Shown here in pieces: positions 1-10,352 of a stretch of DNA of 14,578 nucleotides. The notes beneath the pieces were generated by a model. The model ran no database searches. It was not told the DNA's origin and was given only the letters and a program-made list of their open reading frames with translations. Origin of the DNA: Paraglomus occultum. Taxonomy: Eukaryota; Glomeromycota; Glomeromycetes; Paraglomerales; Paraglomeraceae. The translations under genes were made by a program, and so were the position numbers. The stretch is taken from positions 1 to 14,578 of the forward strand of contig CAJVPJ010000918.1 of the NCBI GenBank assembly GCA_910592205.1, read 5' to 3'. Numbering within the stretch: the stretch's first letter is position 1; the number at the start of each line of letters is the position of its first letter.

Positions 1-344
1 TCAGTTTAACAAACCAATAGGCGGACTCCGGCAAAGCCTCGGAGAATCACATGCGGCTGGGATGGATGGCAGTAAAAAGCATAATAATAATAACGTTAAT
101 AAATAACAATTAGGGTGGCGGCTCGAGGTGGCGGCGCAAAGTACATATACCAGCCACATCAGAATCACATGATTAATGAACGTGATAATGAGTTACCTCG
201 CGTATCGTGTGTGCGTTCTGTGTTTACCTCGATTTAAAAGTTCATTTCGAACAGTAATACACTTGTAACTTTCTAAAATCGTTCTTCTCACATCTTTTAA
301 TCAAGATTGCATTTGCAACTCTACACTAATATAAACACAGAATT
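1..344. other. Upstream flank of the acidic-tail gene; no gene seen
   Basis: No coding signal is recognisable on either strand. The first 140 bases are more GC-rich than most of the window and include a short imperfect hairpin near 25-44 and a duplicated ggtggcgg unit near 114-136. An aat/ata-rich run lies near 78-107. The segment presumably carries the promoter of the gene starting at 345; no convincing TATA box could be assigned. An in-frame TAA at 327-329 closes the frame upstream of that gene's ATG. Confidence 0.5.
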
Positions 345-877
345 ATGAAAACTGCTACGCAAACGAGTGCAACCATTTCAAAGCCTACAGGTAGAGTCGG
401 TTATTGTTTGTCTGACATGCCGCAATCCAACGGACTTGACTTTTTTTTCTTCCTCTTTCAGACAAAAATCCAACGAAAGTGTGGGTATTGACGACATATT
501 TCTCCGGGTACAAAGAAGATAGTTATGATATTGATTGCCGCTGTTTCACGACCGAAAAACTTGCTCGGTCGGCAATGAGGAGTGAAGCGCGGAGTCTTTA
601 CAAAGGATCAGAAATTATTCAAGAGTCCCATGATAAATACTATACAGAAAGTGAGGAGAGGATAGATTTTGGAGAAGGTCAGGATACCTCTGATTATAGG
701 CGTGAATTCGGTTACTGCCAAATTCAATGCGTCGAACTGGAAGTTGAATTGCGTAAAAGCGACGTGTACGTTAACAAGCACGAGGACGAGGACGAGGACG
801 AAAGCGAGGATGAAAGCAAAAGCGAGGAGGAAAGCGAGGAGAGTGAGGATGAGAGCGAAGACGAAGACTCTGATTGA
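345..877 (+). CDS. Two-exon gene for a 153-residue protein with a highly acidic C-terminal tail, function unknown
   Basis: Exon 1 is 345-390 and exon 2 is 462-877. The intron 391-461 begins GTAGAG and ends in a pyrimidine-rich tract before TTTCAG. The join G|AC restores one codon and gives 153 residues. The ATG at 345 is the first after an in-frame stop at 327-329. Residues about 20-120 look like one compact domain: it opens with a beta-like VWVLTTYFSGYKED stretch, continues with a helix-like segment (FTTEKLARSAMRSEA) and closes with a second beta-like segment (FGYCQIQCVELEVEL). Residues 123-153 are 31 amino acids of D, E and S with a single K; many Ser are followed by acidic residues at +3, as in casein kinase 2 sites. 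I do not recognise the family. Acidic tails of this kind occur in chaperone-like and nuclear proteins, but that is not evidence of function. The gene model is fairly secure because the intron signals and phase agree. Confidence 0.72.
782..874 (+). repeat. Purine-rich degenerate hexamer repeat encoding the D/E/S tail
   Basis: About 93 bases of imperfect six-base units (GAGGAC, GAAAGC, GAGGAT and variants) with nearly all purines on the plus strand except one C or T per unit. In frame it encodes only D, E, S and one K. In the other plus frame it gives an alternating basic/Ser-Thr string and on the minus strand a hydrophobic string, which explains the long spurious open frames overlapping it. 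Such arrays commonly change length by slippage. Confidence 0.7.
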
Positions 878-1110
878 GTGAGTTTCATGGTTCACAATGA
901 TAAATTTATTTTTGTAGTGTAAAGTTGGTAGTTTATCATCTGTCAAATGATAGAAGTCATGTTTTAATTTGCTTTATAGGATAGCATGGCCCGTAACATA
1001 CCATTTTCTTAATATTTTTTTAGACGGGTCGTTCTAGCTTTATGCATTTTCCGGTATTATATTGAACAATTTGGGGAGTGATTCGGGATTGCAGTATTAA
1101 TATTGTGTGC

Positions 1111-1116
1111 AATAAA
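1111..1116 (+). terminator. Candidate poly(A) signal of the acidic-tail gene
   Basis: AATAAA lies about 235 bases after the stop codon at 875-877. It is the clearest canonical hexamer downstream on the plus strand. Its position is only suggestive; transcript ends would be needed to confirm it. Confidence 0.35.
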
Positions 1117-1820
1117 GTGTGCATCTTCTGTTCGTAAACAACTGGCAGTAAATCCCCTATAATCAAACTAATTTAATGCAGTTACTACAGTTCTATGGAA
1201 AACTGTCAAGTGCACAGAAAGAAGCTGAATACATGAAAAAAAGTGTCTAGGAATTGATACTATTAATTGAGGCATAACGCTTGGTACTGGCAGTCAAAAG
1301 CATAATTGCTATACGTTCTCGACCGATTGATCCAGCCTAGACTCATACTATATCTGAATATCTCTTACTGATATACAGTACATACTAAGACTTTATGTTT
1401 ACATATCCCACTTTTTGTTTTGAATAACTCGGAAGTGTTATTAATGGGGTCTATTTTAAGCTGTTGAAGTAGTCATAACTTAGAATTCTGAAAACTCCTT
1501 TGTAATACAAACTTGGATTACTGCTCTGCTGCAGGGATACTAACACCAACTACTGACAGATAATTTTCTGTACCTTACTTATAATTGGGATCTGGACCGA
1601 GACAAGTGAGTGACTGCGTTCTGAACTGAAGAAGAAAGATATTACACACTTAGTGACGCAACTAATATTTTTCCAATTGATTATGTATAACTCTATAATA
1701 CTGTAATGAATGCATGCGCACTATAATTATTGTTATTATTATTGCATTTAATACAAACAGATCTGTCGTCATTCCGCACATGCAACAGTTTGAACAAGCC
1801 CTCGATCAAGACGCATCTAC

Positions 1821-1944
1821 ATAACTGTCAAGCACGCGTCTACCCAGACATACACTCAGATGCTTACTTGAATGCACAATTCACAAACAAAATCTCAAGA
1901 AACGAGACGGTTCATCGACCGCATAACAGTCAGACACGCGTCTA
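1821..1944. repeat. 22-base imperfect direct repeat, 102 bases apart
   Basis: Copies lie at 1821-1842 and 1923-1944. Both begin ATAAC and end CACGCGTCTA, with three differing bases between. The CpG-containing core ACGCGT stands out in AT-rich surroundings. Too short to assign to an element; it could be a duplicated regulatory site or chance. Confidence 0.35.
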
Positions 1945-2182
1945 TTGCACGCGACAATCTCTCCTACTCTGAAGCGTATTACGTTTATCTAAAGTTTTAA
2001 TGCATACCGAACACTTCTTCGCTGTAGTGTAACAGTTTGCTGCAACACGCAACGTTTCAAACGACGAACCCAACAACAACAACGACAAAAGACTATTACA
2101 CTGGTTATTCCAGGCCAAACCCGGCAGAACAGCTTTATTCCACGTTTACTCTTCTGAAGGTTCTCAATAGCGTACTAAACAA

Positions 2183-2502
2183 TTAAATATGTCGTTTACA
2201 AAATATATCAGAAACTCGTAGACACTGTGTAATTAAACAACAATCCCCAAGAGGCTCATTCACTGTGACAACAAAATTTTTCTGCGCGGATTTCTTTTCC
2301 CCCAAGATAATCGATTCTGTCTTGTACCTATTCACAAAGGTCAGCCGTATTTTGTAGAATCTTTGGTAGTATTTATATCTTACATATTGCCTAGAAAATT
2401 TCTCTAGTGCGAAATTCCTCTTAAGGAGATGTCCATAAAGTCAAACGGAAGTGTTGGCTTTCTCAACGCGGAACCGATTGTTTCAGTACCTGCCATTTTC
2501 AT
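2183..2502 (-). CDS. Weak candidate small two-exon gene, 77 residues
   Basis: On the minus strand an 85-codon frame without ATG is open from 2440 to a TAA at 2185-2183. Just upstream, ATGAAAATGGCAG (2502-2490) is followed by a GT at 2489-2488. A CTAG acceptor at 2407-2404 would join it in phase to exon 2 (2403-2183), with an 86-nt intron, giving 77 residues. The predicted protein is rich in K, R and Y in its first half (RYKYYQRFYKIR) and has four Cys in its second half. No family is recognised. The donor (GTACTG) is weak, exon 1 is only 13 nt, and a frame of this length can arise by chance, so this is a hypothesis and not a firm gene. Confidence 0.15.
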
Positions 2503-3073
2503 GGTGATTTCCTCCTTAGAATCAGAATCATATGTGAGTCACTGTCATTTCGCGGCCTGATGTGGTAAATATGAAAATGGTAACTTTGTCATTTATTGCA
2601 AACTATTCAATGACGACGAATTCAGTTGCCATGTGGTGAAAATGATAATAATAAGCACGTACGTAGTTGGGTTGTTACAAATGCGAAACGAAAATGAAAT
2701 CCAGACTTTTTAATCAATAAATGCAATCTGCAAACCTTCTTGGACTTCTCGTGTGTGATGATGAGAAGAATTCGTCATTATTTAGCCCATCTCGTTCACA
2801 AGTTAGTTCAGTTAGCAGCATAGTGCAACTTGCTTATATGACTAACTGCTCGGATGGGAACAACACTTCTCTTGTCCTCTGTATCAAATCACGAAATTTA
2901 TAATATGAACGCGACTAATAGATTATGAGTTATCTAATCGAATAAGAAAAACAGTAAAGAGAAATTAAAACAACATTGGATGGATAACACAGGAGAAAAA
3001 CATTGTATTAACATGTGAGATTATGTCATAAAATGTTGGCTTTTTTTCCGTCGTTGTCCCCCCACAAATAATA
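2503..3073. other. Intergenic upstream of the Duc1-family gene
   Basis: About 570 AT-rich bases with no defensible coding region; a 60-codon plus frame at 2721-2903 has no recognisable character. The stretch should contain the promoter of the gene starting at 3074. A run of T followed by C-rich sequence (about 3041-3064) lies directly before the start codon, a pyrimidine-rich leader of the kind often found before fungal genes. Confidence 0.45.
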
Positions 3074-4053
3074 ATGACCTTGAAATTACGCATCAGAGTT
3101 GGACCCTCGTATGACCCATCAACGCTGACGACAATTCTACCAAATAATGATGATAATCCGTTTCTGCTCACAAGCGAACATTTTATCGGCCACATCTGTA
3201 TACGTATAAGAGATTATAATGGCGTTGTTTTACCTGGACAACAGGTTCGACGCACGAGTCCATGGTTTGATGGAAACAATGAGCAATATTCTATACAGGT
3301 GCACGGCCGATTCAAGGGAGATAAATGGACTGGAGACGACATTGTATTCGGGGTACTTGTAACAGATTAAAAACCATTCACTTTTAAACCACATCATTAC
3401 AAATTGACAATTTTTTTTCTACCTAAAAAACTTTCCAGAATGATTTTGATCAACCTATCCGTCTTCCACCTGGTAGCTGGATAGGTCTGAAAATTCTCCA
3501 ATTTATCGATCCGGGTCTTGAGGCCGACGTATATTCCCCAAAACCTTGGGCATACAGTCCGTTCCTAGTTACCATGAATGCAATCAGACTCACTATCGAC
3601 AATTCACCGTCTTTTCCTCCGTGGCCATCACCCAATGGTGAGCACATTGCCGAATCTATCTCTTTACTTGATCAGCTACCGTCTTTTCCCAGCGCGAGAA
3701 GGCGTTACTTTTCAAATAAAGAAAATCGAGAGCGGTTGAAGATAACAGAGGATCAAGTGTGGGATTTGGATTTTTTCAACGCCTATATTGATTTTGATAA
3801 ATTTGCCGTAAAATTACCCGGGTTCGAAATTGGTGTGATGAAGTATTGGGATGGACAGGTAAGTCTATGCGCGATCTTGATTGTCATCCAAAGGGAGTGA
3901 TTGTGTGAATGGTCAAAGTGGTGTGAACGCGAAAGTATCTAACTGTCCGTTTTATCACAGCCTTTGAGATATGTATGCAAATCAAGAGATGCAAGCGCTA
4001 TTTTCTTTGTGGTCGTATTTGAATTGATTGAAGAAGACGAAACAAGTGAATGA
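3074..4053 (+). CDS. DUF1769/Duc1-family protein, three exons, 263 residues
   Basis: Exons are 3074-3352, 3439-3858 and 3961-4053; both introns (86 and 102 nt) are phase 0 and have GT...AG ends (GTACTT...CCAG; GTAAGT...CACAG). The joined protein has 263 residues. It opens with KLRIRVGPSYDPSTL, and the first junction creates VFGNDFD (residues 90-97), a motif I associate with the family. FIDPGLEADVY and PWAYSPFLVTMN follow at about 115-139. Exon 3 adds PLRYVCKSR and a hydrophobic FFVVVFEL close. From memory this is the fungal DUF1769 family (Pfam PF08588, Duc1), whose fission yeast member sits at the cell cortex and has been linked to phosphoinositide binding; membership is my recognition, not a search result. 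No signal peptide or membrane helix is seen. The gene converges on the SF3B3 gene. Confidence 0.85.
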
Positions 4054-4292
4054 CATTTTCTACAACAAGAACAGTCTATGACCAAGTATTCTGTCACGCA
4101 AAAATCTTTTTATTCATGTCTTTATACAAACTAATCCAAACTAATTCAAACTCTGTGCACCAAGACTCGTGCAATATTCAACCTTTCCTTCAAGCCATTA
4201 ACTTCCCCAGTTCATTTCCAATCCAATCAACCGTCAATCACCATTAACCAGTTCTTTCAACCATTGCAAAGACATCAGCACTCTTTCATATT
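4054..4292. terminator. Shared 3' region of two convergent genes
   Basis: Only 239 bases separate the stop codons of the Duc1-family gene (plus) and the SF3B3 gene (minus). A minus-strand AATAAA (plus TTTATT, 4109-4114) lies about 180 bases past the SF3B3 stop and only about 60 bases past the other gene's stop. If used, the SF3B3 3' end would reach or enter the 3' end of its neighbour. No canonical AATAAA is visible on the plus strand in this gap. Confidence 0.45.
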
Positions 4293-7200
4293 CTAAAACG
4301 CTGCCAAGACTCTCATATCTTCGATTTTCTTTTGTATCTCGGCCGGCGTTCTATCCAACTCTTGAGCAATTGCTCTCTTCTTATCCATTGGTAATAAATT
4401 ATATTGCTCACACAAATCTCCATCAATTACTGCCTTCACCGGAGCGTAGAAGCTTCTGTACATCAGATGATCTCTGCCTGCCAAGGGAGGAGCTTCTTGA
4501 CGCATGTGCATTTCAAGTGTTTGGAAGAAATCGACATCTTCTTTGGTTATGAACGGGACGAATACACCAATATTACCCATAAAGCCGGTATAGAGGAGTA
4601 TTTCTCTCCCACCAGCCACAAGCGTTGTGCGTTGCAAGGATGTTAGGATATCGCCTACGTGATACTGGCATACGATTTGAATCTAGTAATAACACAAGAC
4701 GGGTGCTATGTTAGTGTTATATATTCAACTAATATTAGGATGAGCTTGTTCGACTATCCCCGCCCCTTCGACTGTGTCAATACCAATACTCTACCTTGTG
4801 AGGAGCTCCCATTAAATATCCTTTTTCGTACATAATCTTGTTACCGGTTGGATCTTCGTCCACTTCTTCACTAGTCTCGGACGGTAATCTGTCGATAAAA
4901 AAGTTTCCAAACTTATCCCCGCCCGCTATAGTGTCATAATCTACCATTACCGAGGTAGTGACCCATCGAGGCGTAGTATCGTCGGCGAATATGATTATAC
5001 GATTATCATGCGGGCGATATGAAGCATAGTGAATAGATTCTTGGATATCGTTGACTATGATACGATTGCCTTGTGTATGGAGACCGACTACACAGTTGGG
5101 AATAGCCTATTAAGAGATATTATGATTGAGTTTCATTGGATGGTAAAAATATGTGACAAATCGTAGTCGTCTCAATGTCAACATGCGAACCCAATATAGC
5201 AGGAGGGGACTGCAACATCGCAACCCTATCAAACAAATGTTCTGGTTACCTTTGTCTCGCATTTACGCAACAATTTCCGTTTCCCACAGTCATATATTCT
5301 TAAAGCCTTTCCAACTCCTGCCAGCAACCTTCCTTGGAATGCTAAAAGTGCCATTGGTATATCGTCAACAGATGTCTATCATAATAAACAAACTCATTAA
5401 TCATAAAATCATCTACAAACTATCAATCGAATGTTTAAACTTACTTTATGGACAAGTTCGAGTTGGTTTCCCTCGTTAATAAATCTATAGACGTGGATGA
5501 AACCAAATGTGCAAGTTCTCGGGGCAAGATTGGCATCCTTTGCAGTACCAACGACAAGAAACGTTTCATTACTGTGATTATGGAAACTCACTGTCGCAAT
5601 ACTAATAGTCCAATAGAATATTTGTTATTAACATTAGTATACGAACACAGCAGCCCAGACGCTACAAGAACGGTTGAGGTACACGTTCCAGCAACAAGTA
5701 ACAAAATGGCATACCTAAACGCTGCCTCATTTTCCTCCAGTTCAATCAAATGCGTCGTCTCTCCCTGGAACGGATTCACGACTCTGATACAAGACGCCCA
5801 TTTTCCGCTCTCATACTTTGGTAATCCAAATGTATCTGGTGGTAAATTAACAACTTTCTCATCAATTTCGACTCCCTCAGCTTCCTTTGTCTTTAACACC
5901 TTCTCTTTCTCACTCGGAGAATAAGTGTTATGCTCCGTTTCAATAATCACAAAGTTTTTCGACTGCGCATGATTGATAAAATGTCTAGGGGTATATTTTA
6001 GCGGCAGGGAAGCCTGATTGAACACTGTCCCAAGTTTCTCGACAGTAAATATCCTTAGAGTGTTCGCAGAAATAGCCACAATGCCTTCTGGCACTTGTGG
6101 TGATGTGAAGTTTGAACCATGCTCTAGCAAATCATATGATAAGGGGGTCAAGTGCAGCCGGGACTGGAAAGTGTAGCTCAACCACGGCCGGCTAGACAAT
6201 GCGAGCACTGCTGGCGCATTTTGGACTCGAACATGAAACAATTTCACTGGTCGAGCTCCAAGAAAACGTTGGCGTGTGTCTGTTAATTGTCCAGTGACAT
6301 TATCTAGAACCGTACGAAGAAGAACGCCGTTTTGGAGTCCGATATTGAGATAAAAGGTGCCATGTGCTGCATCCGTGCCAATGTCAAACATTTCAATTAT
6401 CGAGAGAGAGTATGGTGGCGCGGTTAAAGCCTGAAAAATCAAGTCGCAAGTTAGAATATGAGTTTCAAACCGTTGGAAACGATGAAGAATGGAGTGATAT
6501 TAAATCGGCTTGCATGTATCAATACTCACCTGGGTACTGAGGATTTCCAGCGTGCTGTCTGGGTCAAGAGAAATTATTCGCACTGTATTATCAGCACATC
6601 CGACAGCCTTTGAAAGATTTCATCATTGTCAGTATATGCAACACCATTTCCCCTCGTACATAAACAATGCTTTCTCTCTCCCCCACCAATTTACACATAC
6701 CAAAAATTTTGCTCGCTTACGTCCTTCGGGCACTTCGCCGACAGCCAAACAATTAACATTTACATTCATCTGCCTACGATCCTGATATTCATTCAATTGT
6801 CCTTGGTTATCAAGTTCGAAATATACAATTTCGCCGCCAGTAAGAGCAATTACTACTTGATTTTTGTTAGTAGTTGCTTTCACTATAGCTCGATTCCCAG
6901 GTGTACGCCATTCATTTACACGACGATCGGCGCGAATATGCCGGATACCTTGTGGGTAAATCTTGGTAAAAAAAAAAAGTGTCGATTTCACATTTGCACA
7001 TGAGGGTAGAAAGTAAGTGGGAAAACGAAAAAACTTTTCCTACGTTGAATTGATAGAATCATGTTGACAAAATACCTGGAGTAATGCATCATCGCCCAAT
7101 TGGTGAACATCTATTGTGGGTGTAGTGGAAAGAAAGCCGGTATCGGTGACTTCTTCAACCGTTTCCCCGATAGATAATACCAACGTCGCATTTACAAAGG

Positions 7201-9424
7201 ATACAATTATATATGCGTCATATTCATCTATAGATGGTAAAATGGTATTAGTCAACCGCCTAAATTACTGCAGTCAAAACCTTAGACTCTCCTTTTGTTA
7301 GCAATTCTTGACGCGCGTTCGAGTAACCACAAGTGATCCCCACATCCCATCCTCCCTGTTTCTCCATTACCATTTCTTAATACCTTGATCTCTCAATTTT
7401 GTAGTCCAAACCGCGTTCGGATTCCCAGGCAATTCCGAAACAGCAATTTCGCTCACCTCCAGTCCATGTCTTAATATCCTAAAACTACTTCCTGCTCCCC
7501 TTCCACAAAGAGCATAAATCTGTGGTGTGTCATCATCCGTCAAATTTAATACCTTGGCATCAGTCAATGGACACAAACTTTCGAGCGTATCGGCTAATTC
7601 AAGATTCCGAAGCTCGCGTGGCACAAAATAAACGAATGACGGATCGGTATCGTCTTGAGAATTAAAATCGGAACTAGAGTATTCTGGCTCATCAGTGTTA
7701 TCACCCAGGGAAGTAAAAGAGTAGAGACGGCTTGTGGAAAAAAAAAAGTGAATTTAAGAAAAATGCAGTGAGATTGTAGGTAATTGGAATAATGACGTTA
7801 CGAAAGTGCAACAATATTCTTTTCATAACTTACTGGTCTCCAAACTCGGCACCAACAAACAAGAAACCCGCTCGTAAAATACATAACGACGCTGCAACCG
7901 GTAGCGTATCAAAATATTTAATTTTGACTTCTGTAACTGTATCACTGTCATATTCCAATGTGACTTTATACACATCGCCCTCTTCGCTTTGAAGTAGGAA
8001 GAAAAAGAATCCCTTCATCTTGTGCATTACACCGGAAACGATGATAAGGCCACGACTAGCATCTTCAAGTGGGCTGTGGCGACGAGGTATAGGAATGCGG
8101 AGGGAGGGTGACCGTTGGTGCTTGTAGGTTATAAAGTTTTCACTACAAACGAGTACGCCAGAGGGACCGTCGTTGCCGCCAGGAACTGTGATTGTCGCGA
8201 GAATAGATTGTTTTTAGACAGAGTGGGAGCAGTGGACGTGAATGTTTTTTAACAGAGAGGAATTAATACCTGGGAATAGCATATTAGCTCTTGCATCAAC
8301 AGGATCGCTCCATTTTCTCACCACGTGGTTCAGCCCTAAATCCAGTTCGTAGTAAGTCAGCATCTATGAATAATAATAAAGATCATATGAAACAGTAACC
8401 GTGTTAATGGTATTAACAATCTACAGTACATACACTTAAAAAGGCCCTCATTTTTATAAAAACAACAAATTCCCGATCGACTCAACTACCCCTTTCCCCC
8501 GCTTGCTAGTCTGTATCGACTCGAACCTTCTCAGTACTAATAAAAGCCTCTCCCGTGTGATCTTGATCAGCCTCTGAATAATCCACTTCCAAACAAGCAA
8601 ACACAGGATTTTCATATCCCACGTCCAATCCTATGCAGTGATGCACAATAGTATGAGATTTATGAGCTTCCAGCGGAGATGATATTGTGAGATTCGCGGC
8701 CGAGTCACGATTGAGAATGTAGACCAGTTTCTGTTTTTCGATTGCACCTTTTAGAATTTAGATGAGGGGCAGGGCGTGAGTAGGGAGGGAATGAACAACA
8801 AGATCGGAGTTGAGATTGGTATGTTCCTGGAATGGGACCCAGTACATATGTTTCATTTTTATTATCGACTACAGCAAATAACAACTATAAAACGTTTTCA
8901 ATACTCCAAGGCATCAACTTTCCTAGCTATACTTACCGATCATTGCAGATCGCCCTTTTGGATCAACAGCGAGGTACTGTCCTGGCACAATCCGTCTGCA
9001 TCCCGACTTGCCAAATGTCTCTTGATGAACTTTGGTAAATTTATTTTTCTGAGGATTATATTCCAATATCACTATTCTCCCCGAATCTGATCCAACGATT
9101 ATATAATCTGTCGATAGATTTGGATTAGTGCAAGTTCAAACGACCAATAATTCATTACGCTTCGTCTCTCTCTCTGCTTGTTTTTGCTACATTCATACCT
9201 TTTGATCCACCAGTTAATCTAAATGGTGTTAGCGATCTTATTATTCCAAATACGTCTTGAGTCAACAGCGTCTGTAGTTTTCTAGTTGTTGGATCCACTC
9301 TCCATAACTCTAATCGTGTTACTCTTGATATTACTATTTCTTGTTGTTTTGTGCCTGAAAAGTGTCCTACTACTGCGCAGTTGATTGATGCTGGTGGTTG
9401 GAGAGTGATGTTGTATAGAAACAT
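4293..9424 (-). CDS. RSE1: Splicing factor 3B subunit 3 (SF3B3/SAP130, Rse1), 14 exons, 1200 residues
   Basis: SF3B3 is a core subunit of the SF3b part of U2 snRNP in the nucleus. It scaffolds SF3B1 and PHF5A during branch-site recognition. Exons (minus strand, high to low): 9424-9199, 9107-8937, 8747-8527, 8363-8270, 8185-7834, 7730-7384, 7227-7076, 6961-6701, 6607-6530, 6430-5715, 5601-5445, 5375-5250, 5106-4795, 4682-4293. They total 3603 nt, and every junction keeps phase. Landmarks match the animal protein throughout: start [26 protein letters not shown] (exon 2), [14 protein letters not shown] (3), [22 protein letters not shown] (6), [20 protein letters not shown] (7), [17 protein letters not shown] (10), [11 protein letters not shown] (13), VIDGDLCEQ and ELDRTP near the C-terminus (14). 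The family is three beta-propellers plus a C-terminal domain related to DDB1 and CPSF160; human SF3B3 is about 1217 residues, so this copy looks complete. No lesion is seen. Intron 3 has an unusual donor (GTTCGA). Confidence 0.97.
8364..8526 (-). other. Intron 3 of the SF3B3 gene, with a weak 5' splice site
   Basis: This 163-nt intron starts GTTCGA, unlike the other twelve, which start GTA or GTG (GTAAGT three times). It is still the phase-correct choice: exon 3 ends AAG, exon 4 starts ATGCTG, and the joined protein reads into [16 protein letters not shown] as expected. If the intron is retained, translation meets a TAG six codons in. Confidence 0.7.
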
Positions 9425-10352
9425 TGTCAGGCAGTCGAGTAATAATAATTAATGTTACTTTTTCGACCGTCAAAAAAATCCCTTGGCCCAATTTGACGTT
9501 TCGTACAGGGGATAGGTATGATTTCACAGGGGGTGAACGATGCGTGACATTCAGGGGCGCGGGTAGATAAGGAGAGCGTAACGCTAAATTGTAAAAACCC
9601 AATATCGTTCTAATCTTATTATGCAACAATAAGCCAACTTTCGATTATGTGGATTACGCAAAAGACATATAGTATTACAAAAAACGGTACTTACAAAAGT
9701 GCATAATAATAACTTAACAAATTAATTGACTAATTCCAAAATTTATAATGTACTTTATTACACATAAAGTTTTAATACAAAATTCCATCTCCATTATTTT
9801 CCAACGCAAGTTCACATCTTTCACCAGTAAAATTAAATTATTCACTGTTTTATCAGAAATTGCATCCTTATTTTCGATCATATATTTTTCAATTTAGATG
9901 CTGTTACATTCGGTAAATATAGTACCGTCTAACTGTCATGTAAATGTGCCGCTACCCATGCCTTCTGCCATTTCGATATGCTGGTTTGTGGGCACTGTGT
10001 TGCAAAAGAAGCGAAGCTTTTTTTTTTTTTCTTATGACGTTAAGCAACGACGTGTAAAATTGAAGTGGTTTGTGTCCCATGCACTTTTAATGCAAGTCAT
10101 CGTGTTGAAAACGCACTGTTCTGGTGCACATGTTGACTAACGACACTTTGTATAACTTTAGACGGGCGGCCGTTAGCCTCACGTTTGCTCGAACAAGGTG
10201 AACAGTCTCCAACTAATTTGGCAGCAAGCTACGCACATTTCTGAAGACAATTTCGCTCCTTCTGTACACCAATCTGACATAGTAATGCCTCCATACATCT
10301 TATCTAATGAATACACAACAGCATGCCCATATTCTCGTCTATAGCCATAGGT
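9425..10352. other. Upstream region of the SF3B3 gene; no firm gene
   Basis: The SF3B3 promoter should lie just above 9424. Beyond it the sequence becomes very AT-rich (about 9650-9900). A T-run of 13 lies at 10018-10030. An 80-codon plus frame at 9898-10140 runs through that T-run and is probably not a gene. From about 10150 to 10340 several short plus-strand frames look protein-like (for example GRPLASRLLEQGEQSP near 10163-10210, and MPPYILSNEY near 10285-10315). They sit in different frames just upstream of the Helitron-type fragment and may be its decayed 5' part. Confidence 0.4.

Larger units (their letters stand above)
878..2182. other. Intergenic, no supported gene
   Basis: About 1.3 kb without a coding frame I can defend. 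An 80-codon plus-strand frame at 1730-1972 has no recognisable protein character. The stretch contains a 22-base imperfect direct repeat (1821-1842 and 1923-1944) and a short caa run near 2070. The first part is presumably the 3' untranslated region of the gene at 345-877. I see no transposon protein remnant here. Confidence 0.5.

Noticed and set aside
608-946. 112-codon minus-strand frame with a long hydrophobic run, and a 70-codon basic plus frame at 669-881
   Set aside because: Both are alternative readings of the degenerate hexamer array that encodes the acidic tail; the hydrophobic or basic runs follow from the repeat unit.
5153-5924. Long plus-strand frames of 108 and 158 codons
   Set aside because: They lie opposite SF3B3 exons 10-12, where the minus-strand protein matches the family residue by residue.
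8748-8936. Possible box C/D snoRNA in SF3B3 intron 2 (a TTGATGCC motif on the minus strand)
   Set aside because: No D box (CTGA) or terminal stem was found at the right spacing.
9282-9629. 115-codon minus-strand frame overlapping SF3B3 exon 1
   Set aside because: It is out of frame with the recognised start MFLYNITLQ, which ends at a phase-correct splice donor, and its own product has no family resemblance.
9898-10140. 80-codon plus-strand frame
   Set aside because: It runs through a 13-base T homopolymer, giving a poly-Phe stretch, and resembles no protein; a chance frame is likelier.
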